A stretch of 64,000 nt of DNA from Oligoflexus tunisiensis. GTDB lineage: Bacteria > Bdellovibrionota_B > Oligoflexia > Oligoflexales > Oligoflexaceae. Of the stretch, positions 35,980-43,956 are shown one piece after another. Made by a program: the position numbers and the translations under genes. Positions within the stretch are counted from its first letter, which is position 1, and each line of letters starts with the position of its first letter. The stretch covers positions 3,623,208 to 3,687,207 of the forward strand of contig NZ_BDFO01000001.1 in the NCBI RefSeq assembly GCF_001748245.1, given 5' to 3'. The notes beneath the pieces were generated by a model. The model ran no database searches. It saw only the letters and a list, made by a program, of their open reading frames with translations, and was not told where the DNA came from.

Positions 35980-36924
35980 TTGATCGAGGATAAATTAAGC
36001 GTCAAAACCATATGCCAGCTGACCGGCATCAATGAGCACACCCTGCGCGCCTGGGAACGACGCTATGGCGTTGTGAAGCCGAGACGCCTGGACAATGGGC
36101 GGCGCGTTTATTCGATTGAAGATCTGGAAAAACTGAAGCTCATCGCCCTTTTGATCCGCAAGGGTTTTCTAATTGGCAACGTTGCAGCTCATGACCTGCA
36201 GGAACTCAGCCGGCTTCTGAATGAGGCAGCGCAGACTCCGGATATGGGCGATGCCGCCGCTTTGCAAAACTCCCGCGCCGAGGAAATCGTCCAGCGCATT
36301 GAAGAGGCCCTCAGCCGCTATAATCTGATTACGATCAATGTCCTTCTGCAGCAGGCCAAGGCTGAATATGGCGTCCGAGAGTATCTGTTTCAGGTGGTGC
36401 TGCCGCTGATGAGCCGGGTCGGGGATGAAGTGGCCCGCGGGGAATTTTCCATCGGTCAGGAGCATGCGCTCTCGGCTCTGGTGAAATATCACCTGCTGCA
36501 GCTCTTTTATCTCCTCACGCATTCGCATGCGATGACGAGGGACAGGCAGGCACCCAAGTCCTTTGCCGTGGCCACGGCGGAAGGCAACCTGCATGAATTC
36601 GGGATGCTGATGGCTGCTGTTCTTTGCGCCTTTCACGGTTATCCAACCTGTTACCTCGGCCCCAATCTGCCGGCCGGATCGCTGGCGGAAGCCTCGGAAG
36701 CCATGGCTGCCAACTGCGTGGTGGTGGGACTGCCGCCCTTGGATGATCATAAAGCCGCGAACCGTATTTATATGGAAGACCTTCTGAAGCGTCTGCCGCG
36801 AGTCTGTGAAGTCTGGGTCGGCGGCGTGCCGCATGGAGAACAAAGATTCCCATCGGAACGCGTGCGCGAACTGCCGTCGCTTGAGGAGCTGGATCGACTT
36901 TTGGCCAATATCAAAAGGGTGTAG
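35980..36924 (+). CDS. MerR-type regulator with B12-binding-like domain (CarH/LitR family)
   Basis: 314 residues. An N-terminal MerR helix-turn-helix (TICQLTGINEHTLRAWERRY), a four-helix bundle (about 95-170) and a Rossmann-like B12 domain (from about 195) make the CarH/LitR plan. The lower cobalt-ligand His is kept (NLHEFG, H205), but the upper-face Trp of the W-x9-EH motif is Val (V151; EH at 161-162). Members repress light-inducible genes until light breaks adenosylcobalamin. Photolyase follows 5 bases downstream. A TTG start six bases after GGAG is chosen; a TTG two codons earlier is possible. Confidence 0.8.
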   Translation: MIEDKLSVKTICQLTGINEHTLRAWERRYGVVKPRRLDNGRRVYSIEDLEKLKLIALLIRKGFLIGNVAAHDLQELSRLLNEAAQTPDMGDAAALQNSRAEEIVQRIEEALSRYNLITINVLLQQAKAEYGVREYLFQVVLPLMSRVGDEVARGEFSIGQEHALSALVKYHLLQLFYLLTHSHAMTRDRQAPKSFAVATAEGNLHEFGMLMAAVLCAFHGYPTCYLGPNLPAGSLAEASEAMAANCVVVGLPPLDDHKAANRIYMEDLLKRLPRVCEVWVGGVPHGEQRFPSERVRELPSLEELDRLLANIKRV

Positions 36925-36929
36925 CTGCC

Positions 36930-38357
36930 ATGGAAACTGTCGATGTGGTCTGGATTCGTCATGATCTGCGTCTGACCGATAACCCGGCTCTGGCCGCCGG
37001 CCGCGGCCGCCCGCTGGTCCTGGTCTTCACCGCCGATGGTGTTGACCTCAGGGCGATGGGAGCCGCCAGCCGCGTTTACCTGCATCACGCGCTGAAAGCC
37101 TTTCAAAAGGATCTGCGTGATGAGTATGGGGCCCGGCTTCTGATCCGGCCCACTTTCGATGAAGCTCTGACAACGATCACGCGTGCGGTGCGTGTGGAGC
37201 GGGTGCTGTGGAATCGTTCCTATGAACCGGCTCTCTTTGATCGTGATCATCAGATCGAGGCACGACTCAAGGCTCAGGGTTTGCAGCCCGAGGTTTATCC
37301 CGGATCCATCCTGTTCGAACCCTGGGACATCAAAAATAAAAGCGGGAAACCTTTCAAGGTTTTTACACCGTTTTATAAGACCTGCCTGGCGCGTGGCATG
37401 ACCCATAAACCATGGCCAAAACCGGACCGCATACAGAGCGTGGATCATCCCGCTCTGCAGGATGGGGTGGTGGACGCCCTGAATCTTCTGCCGCAAGGCT
37501 CGCGCTGGGATCTGGAGCTCATGCGCTCCTGGATCACCACGGAAAGCGGCTGGTGGCAGGCCTGGAAAGACTTTCGCGAAACACGTCTTCCGCATTATCC
37601 GACCGCCCGCGATATTCCTGCCGAGGACGGAACCTCCCGCCTAAGTGCGGCGCTGCATTTCGGCCAAATTTCCCCGCGTTCCATCTGGGCCGATGCCCGC
37701 GCGCAAGCCCCCAGCGCCGGCACGGAATCCTTTCTGCGACAAATGATCTGGCGGGAGTTTGCGATCACCAGCCTCTTCCATCAACCGACCATGGACCGCC
37801 TGCCGATCATCGCTCCGTTTCAGGATTTCCCCTGGGCCGATGAACCGGAACAGCTGGAAGCCTGGAAAAGCGGCCGAACCGGATATCCGCTGGTGGACGC
37901 CGGCCTACGCGAGATGCTGCAAACGGGCTGGATGCACAACCGTGTGCGCATGATCGTGGGATCCTTTCTTATCAAAAACCTTCATATCAACTGGACCGCG
38001 GGTTTCGATTTTTTCTGGGACAGGCTGGTCGATGCCGATCGCGCGAACAATGCGATGGGCTGGCAATGGGTGGCCGGTTGCGGCATTGATCCTTCGCCCT
38101 ATTTCCGCATCTTCAATCCGATCCTTCAAAGCGAGCGCTTCGATCCCGAGGGCACCTATATCAAACGCTGGGTGCCGGAACTCGAGCGGATTCCGGCCCG
38201 CTGGATTCATAGTCCGTGGAAGGCACCGGAGAAGGTTCGCTCTCTCGCCACCGACTATCCCGCGCCGATCGTGGACTTTGCGGAATCCCGCCAGCAGGCT
38301 CTGATGTTTCATGATCGGATCAAAAGCGGTCGCGCGTCCTCCGGATCATGGACTTGA
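36930..38357 (+). CDS. phrB: Cyclobutane-pyrimidine dimer photolyase
   Basis: 475 residues. The N-terminal Rossmann domain has VVWIRHDLRLTDNPAL; the C-terminal FAD domain has FLRQMIWREFAIT, MHNRVRMIVGSFL and the binding of DRANNAMGWQWVAG, all typical of class I enzymes. It splits pyrimidine dimers with blue light; folate or deazaflavin is the antenna. It starts 5 bases after the regulator gene, so the two are likely co-expressed and light-controlled. Confidence 0.95.
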   Translation: METVDVVWIRHDLRLTDNPALAAGRGRPLVLVFTADGVDLRAMGAASRVYLHHALKAFQKDLRDEYGARLLIRPTFDEALTTITRAVRVERVLWNRSYEPALFDRDHQIEARLKAQGLQPEVYPGSILFEPWDIKNKSGKPFKVFTPFYKTCLARGMTHKPWPKPDRIQSVDHPALQDGVVDALNLLPQGSRWDLELMRSWITTESGWWQAWKDFRETRLPHYPTARDIPAEDGTSRLSAALHFGQISPRSIWADARAQAPSAGTESFLRQMIWREFAITSLFHQPTMDRLPIIAPFQDFPWADEPEQLEAWKSGRTGYPLVDAGLREMLQTGWMHNRVRMIVGSFLIKNLHINWTAGFDFFWDRLVDADRANNAMGWQWVAGCGIDPSPYFRIFNPILQSERFDPEGTYIKRWVPELERIPARWIHSPWKAPEKVRSLATDYPAPIVDFAESRQQALMFHDRIKSGRASSGSWT

Positions 38358-38401
38358 CAAGCCTTCGGCCCTGGCTAAGCTTTGGGGCAGGAGGACAGCC
38401 A

Positions 38402-38902
38402 ATGACCATCTGGAAGAATATGTCGAAAGACGCAAGGCTCCTACGTTTGGGATTGAACGTGTGGCCGCCGTTTGCCGGAGCCGGTATCGTCGTCGAGGAG
38501 CTCGCCGCGGACTACACCTATGTGCGCGTTGCCTTGAAGGCGACCATCTTCAACCGCAACTACGTGGGCACTCACTTCGGAGGCAGCCTCTTTGCGATGA
38601 CCGATCCCTTCTTCATGCTGATGCTTATGCGTAATATGGGCAGTCGCTACTATGTTTGGGATCGTTCCGCTCATATCGATTTCGTGGCGCCAGGCAAGGG
38701 CAGGGTCGTGGCTGAAATGCGGATTACGCCTGGTGATTTGAAGGAAATGCGCGATGGAACAGCAGCGGGCGGGAAATTTGAGCGCGATTTTCTCACGGAA
38801 ATTATCGATAAGAACGGAGCCGTTGTCGCCCGGGTCAGCAAGCGCATTTACGCTCGATTGAAACCCGAGCATCGTCCTGCAGGTGAAAACCGGGGTTCAT
38901 GA
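38402..38902 (+). CDS. DUF4442-type hotdog-fold protein
   Basis: 166 residues. A helix and strand pattern with THFGGSLFAMTDPFFMLMLM is the hotdog-fold central helix region of DUF4442, related to thioesterases. It may act on acyl-CoA or a similar thioester. GGAGGAC precedes the ATG. It is 44 bases after the photolyase gene, in the same direction, and may belong to the light cluster. Confidence 0.75.
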   Translation: MTIWKNMSKDARLLRLGLNVWPPFAGAGIVVEELAADYTYVRVALKATIFNRNYVGTHFGGSLFAMTDPFFMLMLMRNMGSRYYVWDRSAHIDFVAPGKGRVVAEMRITPGDLKEMRDGTAAGGKFERDFLTEIIDKNGAVVARVSKRIYARLKPEHRPAGENRGS

Positions 38903-38912
38903 AAAGGGAAAA

Positions 38913-39015
38913 TGCTGCAGGATTTGCCACAAATTCCGCGGAATAAACCTGATGCCGCAGGTGCATTTGCCACGATAAGTTGGGCATCCAGCTGCCGCAG
39001 GTGCATTTGCCACGA
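38913..39015. repeat. Direct repeat, 40 bp spacing, 3 copies
   Basis: TGCCGCAGGTGCATTTGCCA starts at 38953 and again at 38993; a shorter, degenerate copy (TGCTGCAGG-ATTTGCCAC) starts at 38913. All three starts are exactly 40 bases apart, with unlike spacers of about 17 bases. They lie just after the hotdog gene and before a terminator. Confidence 0.85.
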
Positions 39016-39035
39016 CATCCAGCAGTAAAAGGGCA

Positions 39036-39058
39036 AGAGCCGCCGTCGGCTCTTTTTT
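39036..39058 (+). terminator. Rho-independent terminator of the light cluster
   Basis: AGAGCCG and CGGCTCT form a 7-pair stem with loop CCGT, followed by a T run. It closes the transcript that begins with the MerR-type gene. Confidence 0.85.
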
Positions 39059-39152
39059 ATTTCATGGATTTCAATGCCTTGGAAAGGCCAGCGAGTGGCA
39101 TCGGAGTTGCTAATCCTGACGAATGGGGACACCACCCCGGAGGAACAACACC

Positions 39153-39587
39153 ATGCTGGCCCCCAATGGAACCTTGATACAAAATAAGGCGCGCATCCTG
39201 CTGGTGGATGACGAGGATCTTTTATCCTGGTGCATCGAGACGGAACTCGGCTCCATGGGTTTTCAAGTCAGAACCGCGAGCAGCCTCAAAATGGCTCGTG
39301 AAACGCTCGAATCATTTGAACCTGATCTTATCATCTGTGATCAGGGTCTGCCCGATGGCTGGGGAACGGAGTTTGTCCGACGCCTGCAGCGTCCCGTTCC
39401 TGTGATCATGATCACCGCCTTCACTCCGCCCCGAGCCGAGGATTTGTACGCCGCGGGCGTCAAGCGACTCCTGCGCAAGCCCTTTGATTTGGATGTCCTG
39501 ATCCGCGAGGTTGAAAAACTCCTCAGCCCATTTTCTCTTCCTGCGTCCAATCCTTGCTCTCGGCCTGGTGCAACCTGGGAAGGGTAA
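39153..39587 (+). CDS. Single-domain response regulator
   Basis: 144 residues: a receiver domain with the acidic pair VDDED, phospho-Asp in LIICDQGLPDG, Thr in MITAF and Lys in RKPFD. No output domain; the last 17 residues lie in a frame overlapping the kinase gene on the other strand by 65 bases. GGAGG precedes the ATG by 12 bases. The kinase at 39523 is the probable partner. Confidence 0.85.
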   Translation: MLAPNGTLIQNKARILLVDDEDLLSWCIETELGSMGFQVRTASSLKMARETLESFEPDLIICDQGLPDGWGTEFVRRLQRPVPVIMITAFTPPRAEDLYAAGVKRLLRKPFDLDVLIREVEKLLSPFSLPASNPCSRPGATWEG

Positions 39588-41049
39588 TCACAAAGCGCGT
39601 GTTGGGACAGGCAGGATCCAGCGCCACCGTCCCCTGATGATTGTCGATGATGGAGCGGGCTATGCTCAAACCCAGACCCGTGCCACGGCCGACGGGTTTG
39701 GTCGTGTAGAAGGGTTGAAACATCTTGTCGGCCACGTCCTGGGGAATGCCGGAGCCGCTGTCGGTGATTTGAAACTCCACCTGACCATCCTGTTCGATGG
39801 CCGCGATCTGAATCCAGCGATCCTCAAGCTCCTGGACCGCATCGCAGGCATTGAGAATGAAATTCACCAGCATCTGGCTGATTTCGGTAATCCGGCACTC
39901 CACCGTCAGATAGGGATTGGGAACCTCCAGCGTCAGACGCACGCCGCATTTGCGAAGCTTATAGCTGCAGTAATCCGACACCTGCTGCAGGATGGTCAGC
40001 ACGCCTTCGCTTTGAAAGGGATCACGCGATCCATCGCGGGCATAGGTCAGCATTCCCTGAATGATGTCCCGCATGCGTTTGGCGTCACGACGCACCCGCG
40101 GCACCGTCTGCATGAACATATTCAGATCCAGGTTCTGGCGCTCATACTGTGATTCAATCACATCCAGCCAGGCGTTGATCGAGGCCGCCGGGTTGCCGAG
40201 CTCATGCGCAATGCCCGCTGCCAGTTCACCGAGACTGGCCATTTTTTCTGCATACATGCTGCGCATGCGTTCCTTTTCCAGGCGTTCCTGCATCTGCTTT
40301 TTTTCCGTCACATCAAAGCGGATGGCCACAAACTGGTAGGGACGGCCCTGCTCGTTCAGAAAGGGGACAATGGTCGTATCAACCCAGTAGATGTCCCCCG
40401 CCTTGGTGCGGTTGCGGATTTCACCCTTCCACACGCGTCCCGAGCCGATCGTGCGCCACAGATCCCGGAAAAAATCCGGACCATGAAAACCGGATTTCAA
40501 AAGGGAGTGGGTGTGGCCGACCAGTTCCTCGCGCTCATAGCCGGAAATGCGGCAGAAGGTGTCATTGACGTAACTGATCACGCCCCGCTGATCGGTGATG
40601 GCGACGATGGCGGATTCATCGAGCGCCATTTTTTGATCACGGATCTGGCGGAATGATTTTTTCAGTTCATCCTCGAGCTTGTCGCGATAGGTCTGGTCCA
40701 GTGCGGTCAGACAGTAGCCGCGGGTGCTGCCGTCCGCCTTCAGGAGCCGCTGCGCTTTCCAGGTCAGGTGCAGAATTTGATTCGGCGTGATCTCATGATG
40801 AACGGCGAGGCTGACCGGTCCGGTGGTGCGGCTGCCGTTGTCGATCAGTTTATAGAGAGGCGCGCTGAGTTCGGCATTCAGCGCCTGATTGAGTTTCTGA
40901 TTTTTTTCCAGCAAGGGAAAAAGGCGCAGCGTCTGCGGGCTGAAGTCGATGACCTGAAAGTCGGGATCCAAAAGGAGCATGGGCAAATCCGCCAGCCCCA
41001 GCAGGGTTTGAACAACGTCGTCCTGAGCCAGATGAAGATCTGATGTCAC
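39523..41049 (-). CDS. PAS-domain sensor histidine kinase
   Basis: 508 residues, soluble. A first PAS-like domain (about 15-125) and a second, clear PAS/PAC (about 140-255, with GYEREELVGHTHSLLKSGFH) precede a HisKA domain with His282 in GIAHELGNP and a HATPase domain (NFILNACDAV, DSGSGIPQ, GTGLGLSI). The PAS pair may sense redox state, oxygen or light through a bound cofactor. A GTG start with GGAGG five bases upstream is chosen; a TTG four codons earlier is the alternative. It lies tail to tail with a receiver gene. Confidence 0.88.
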   Translation of the reverse strand: MTSDLHLAQDDVVQTLLGLADLPMLLLDPDFQVIDFSPQTLRLFPLLEKNQKLNQALNAELSAPLYKLIDNGSRTTGPVSLAVHHEITPNQILHLTWKAQRLLKADGSTRGYCLTALDQTYRDKLEDELKKSFRQIRDQKMALDESAIVAITDQRGVISYVNDTFCRISGYEREELVGHTHSLLKSGFHGPDFFRDLWRTIGSGRVWKGEIRNRTKAGDIYWVDTTIVPFLNEQGRPYQFVAIRFDVTEKKQMQERLEKERMRSMYAEKMASLGELAAGIAHELGNPAASINAWLDVIESQYERQNLDLNMFMQTVPRVRRDAKRMRDIIQGMLTYARDGSRDPFQSEGVLTILQQVSDYCSYKLRKCGVRLTLEVPNPYLTVECRITEISQMLVNFILNACDAVQELEDRWIQIAAIEQDGQVEFQITDSGSGIPQDVADKMFQPFYTTKPVGRGTGLGLSIARSIIDNHQGTVALDPACPNTRFVITLPRLHQAESKDWTQEEKMG

Positions 41050-41061
41050 AGCCACCTCCAA

Positions 41062-41440
41062 TGAGAATGCTTTGACAATATCCTACAACTTTGTCCGTGC
41101 CCAGAGCAGGAAGGACATGCCTTGACGCAAATCGCCAGGGGCCGCGTCTTAGGAAAAGCAGCGCGGATGAACCCGCCGTGCGCGATGGGGGAGAAAGCGT
41201 TGGCTCACAGAACAGCAAACGGCTTGAAAACCGGTCTGAAACCCAGTATTTATGGGCGTTGCTCACGCTGGAAAAGCACAGCGTCCAACCTGACGGAACA
41301 ATTGAGAACCGAAGACTTGACGGTTTGAGCCGACTAAGGCAATTTGTACTTGACAGTCAGACGTGTCAAAGACCGTTTTGACCTCGCTTTGAATAGATTT
41401 ACGACCTTCTCCTCGAAATGAGGTGAGGAGCAATTTCCTT
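41062..41440 (+). other. Possible small transcript region ending at a plus-strand terminator
   Basis: This part of a 760 bp gap has no strong gene, yet a perfect plus-strand terminator lies at its end (41444). A 68-codon frame at 41122-41328 with a TTG start and AGGAAGG upstream is the only fair reading frame. CTTGACA and TGTCAA at 41349-41369 form an inverted repeat. The true product may be a small RNA or a small protein. Confidence 0.3.
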
Positions 41441-41443
41441 CAC

Positions 41444-41481
41444 AGCAGCGATGGCTTTAAACCATCGCTGCTCTTTTTTTT
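41444..41481 (+). terminator. Strong Rho-independent terminator with no obvious gene upstream
   Basis: AGCAGCGATGG and CCATCGCTGCT form a perfect 11-pair stem with a 7-base loop, followed by C and eight T residues. A second hairpin (CTCCTC/GAGGAG, 41409-41430) lies just before it. Confidence 0.9.
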
Positions 41482-41501
41482 GGCGCTGGTTGCCGCTGCC
41501 A

Positions 41502-41642
41502 TCGCAGGTGCGAAGCCACGAGGTCCAGAGCCCACCGTGCGGCGCGACTGCCGTCGCAGATGCGAAGCCACGAGGTCCAGAGCCCACCGTGCGGCGCGAC
41601 TGCCGTCGCAGATGCGAAGCCACGAGGTCCAGAGCCCACGGG
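41502..41642. repeat. Tandem repeat, 52 bp unit, 2.7 copies
   Basis: Copies start at 41502, 41554 and 41606, each with CGAAGCCACGAGGTCCAGAG. The copies are nearly identical; the last is cut short. The block lies between the terminator and the frmA promoter and has no gene. Confidence 0.9.
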
Positions 41643-41763
41643 TGTCAGCTGCTCCAAAAAACATGGATTTCCCCACAAGGTCAATTCGCGGAAATTGAAG
41701 CAGACTCAACAAGATTCGCCAGGCCCCACATGGGTTACGATCTGCTTTAATCTTCCCATGGGA

Positions 41764-41798
41764 TTGTCAAGTGGGAGGCGAGTCCGTAGAATCCGGAC
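41764..41798 (+). promoter_or_regulatory. frmA promoter with palindromic operator
   Basis: TTGTCA (41764-41769) and TAGAAT (41787-41792) are a -35 and -10 pair separated by 17 bases. GTCCG (41782) and CGGAC (41794) flank the -10 box as an inverted repeat, which suggests a repressor site. The regulator is unknown. Confidence 0.6.
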
Positions 41799-41822
41799 AC
41801 ATTTAACGTGCGGAGGATCAAG

Positions 41823-42932
41823 ATGAAAGTCAAAGCAGCTGTGGCCTGGGGACCGAATCAACCGCTCAGCATTGAGACCGTGGACCTCGAAGGACCGAAA
41901 AAGGGCGAGGTGCTCGTGCGCATCGCCGCATCCGGTGTGTGCCATACCGATGCCTACACACTTTCCGGTGTGGATCCGGAGGGTCTTTTCCCCGTTATCC
42001 TCGGGCATGAAGGAGCCGGCATCGTCGAGGCTGTGGGCGAGGGCGTGACTTCCGTGCAGAAGGGGGATCATGTGATTCCGCTTTACACGCCTGAGTGTCG
42101 AACCTGCAAATTCTGTCTTTCCGGCAAGACCAACCTATGCCAGCGCATCCGGGAAACCCAGGGCCGGGGCCTGATGCCCGATGGCACCTCGCGTTTTTCC
42201 AAGGATGGCAAACCCATTTTTCATTACATGGGAACTTCGACCTTTGCCGAATATACAGTCGTGGCGGAAATCTCGCTCGCGAAGATCAGCCCGAAGGCGC
42301 CGTTGGATAAAGTCTGTCTGCTCGGTTGCGGGGTCACCACCGGCATCGGTGCGGTGCTCAATACGGCCAAGGTGGAAAAGGGAGCAAACGTTGCGGTCTT
42401 TGGGCTGGGCGGCATTGGCCTGTCGGTGATTCAGGGCGCGAAGATGGTCGGTGCCGGCCGGATCATTGCCGTCGATGTCAACAGCTCGAAATTTGAAATG
42501 GCGGAAAAATTCGGGGCCACGGATTTTGTGAATCCACAGGATCTTGAGGTCTCCCTGGTCGATCATATCGTGAAGATGACCGATGGCGGCGTGGATTATT
42601 CCTTTGAATGCGTGGGCAATGTGAAGCTCATGCGCCAGGCGCTGGAGTGCTGCCACAAGGGTTGGGGCCAGTCGATTATCATCGGCGTGGCCGGAGCCGG
42701 CGAGGAAATTTCCACGCGGCCCTTCCAGCTCGTCACCGGTCGCGTCTGGAGAGGCTCGGCGTTCGGCGGCGTCAAAGGCCGCACGGAGCTGCCTCAGTAT
42801 GTGGACAACTACATGGCGGGCAAAATCAATCTCGATGATCTGGTCACCTATCAAATGCCGGTGGAAAAGATCAACGATGCCTTCCGTTACATGAAGGAAG
42901 GCACGAGCATTCGCAGTGTGGTGACCTTCTGA
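41823..42932 (+). CDS. frmA: S-(hydroxymethyl)glutathione dehydrogenase (class III alcohol dehydrogenase)
   Basis: 369 residues with the zinc-dependent medium-chain fold. Catalytic zinc ligands are Cys40 and His62 (GHEGAG); structural zinc uses PECRTCKFCLSGKTNLC. The NAD site is FGLGGIGLSVI. With the next gene it oxidises formaldehyde bound to glutathione to S-formylglutathione. GGAGG stands 6 bases before the ATG, and a promoter with a palindrome lies just upstream. Confidence 0.96.
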   Translation: MKVKAAVAWGPNQPLSIETVDLEGPKKGEVLVRIAASGVCHTDAYTLSGVDPEGLFPVILGHEGAGIVEAVGEGVTSVQKGDHVIPLYTPECRTCKFCLSGKTNLCQRIRETQGRGLMPDGTSRFSKDGKPIFHYMGTSTFAEYTVVAEISLAKISPKAPLDKVCLLGCGVTTGIGAVLNTAKVEKGANVAVFGLGGIGLSVIQGAKMVGAGRIIAVDVNSSKFEMAEKFGATDFVNPQDLEVSLVDHIVKMTDGGVDYSFECVGNVKLMRQALECCHKGWGQSIIIGVAGAGEEISTRPFQLVTGRVWRGSAFGGVKGRTELPQYVDNYMAGKINLDDLVTYQMPVEKINDAFRYMKEGTSIRSVVTF

Positions 42933-42946
42933 AACAGGAGTCCGAC

Positions 42947-43771
42947 ATGCAACAGTTGAAAGCGCATAAGACCTTTGGCGGGATGACCGCATTCTGGTCG
43001 CATGAGTCGCGTGAAACGAAAACCCCGATGAAGTTTTCGACCTTCGTCCCGGAGGGGCCGCTGAAAGGCTGCCTCGTCTGGCTTTCGGGTTTGACCTGCA
43101 CAGAGGAAAACTTCTCCACCAAGGCCGGTGCCCAGCGTTATCTTGCGGAACATCAGCTGATGGTGGTGGCCCCCGACACCTCACCGCGTGGCCTGAACCT
43201 TCCGGGCGAACATGAGAGTTATGACTTTGGTTCAGGCGCCAGTTTTTATCTCGACGCCCGTACCCCCGGTTATGATCAGCACTATCGCATGGAAAGTTAC
43301 CTCGTTCGCGAACTGGTGCCGATGATTCAAAAACATTTTGGGGTTCAGCGGCTCGGGCTCTTTGGGCATTCCATGGGCGGGCATGGGGCTTTGACCCTGG
43401 GGTTGAAACACCCTTCGCTCTTTGCCAGCGTCTCGGCCTTTTCCCCGATCGTCAATCCCTCCGCCATTCCCTGGGGAATCAAGGCCTTTCAGGGTTATCT
43501 TGGAAACGACCCGAACCTCTGGCGGCAGCACGACAGCTGCGAGCTTTTAAAAAACGGCCAGCGCCATCCAGGACGGATTCTGATTCATCAGGGCACGCAG
43601 GATGAGTACCTGGAAAATCAGCTGCTCACCCGGAATTTCGAGGAGGCGGCCCGTGCGGTTGATCAGGATCATACCGTGATCTACGCGGATGGCTACGATC
43701 ACAGTTACTACTTTATCAGTACCTTTATCGAGGACCACGTTCGGCATCATGCCGGACAGCTGGGCCGGTAA
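42947..43771 (+). CDS. fghA: S-formylglutathione hydrolase
   Basis: 274 residues of the esterase D alpha/beta-hydrolase family, with nucleophile Ser142 in GHSMGG, an acid near residue 223 and His in GYDHSYYF. It hydrolyses S-formylglutathione to formate and glutathione, completing the pathway begun by frmA, 14 bases upstream. The two genes form an operon. Confidence 0.96.
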   Translation: MQQLKAHKTFGGMTAFWSHESRETKTPMKFSTFVPEGPLKGCLVWLSGLTCTEENFSTKAGAQRYLAEHQLMVVAPDTSPRGLNLPGEHESYDFGSGASFYLDARTPGYDQHYRMESYLVRELVPMIQKHFGVQRLGLFGHSMGGHGALTLGLKHPSLFASVSAFSPIVNPSAIPWGIKAFQGYLGNDPNLWRQHDSCELLKNGQRHPGRILIHQGTQDEYLENQLLTRNFEEAARAVDQDHTVIYADGYDHSYYFISTFIEDHVRHHAGQLGR

Positions 43772-43956
43772 ATCCAGGGCCCGCCCCACGGGTCCACCGC
43801 GCGTCGACTCCGGGTCGCGAGAGCACGAGGGAACTCCCGGAGTTTTGCCTTTTCCACAACCCCTTCAAAGAAGCACCCACGTGACTGGTATTCCCGGCTT
43901 TCAGTTTTCTGCAAGTCCTGCCGATGACTGGATATATTCCAGCAGGACGCGAAATC

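Noticed and set aside
38913..39015. Evenly spaced repeats as a CRISPR array
   Set aside because: Only three copies, one degenerate; spacers are about 17 bases, too short, and no cas gene is near.
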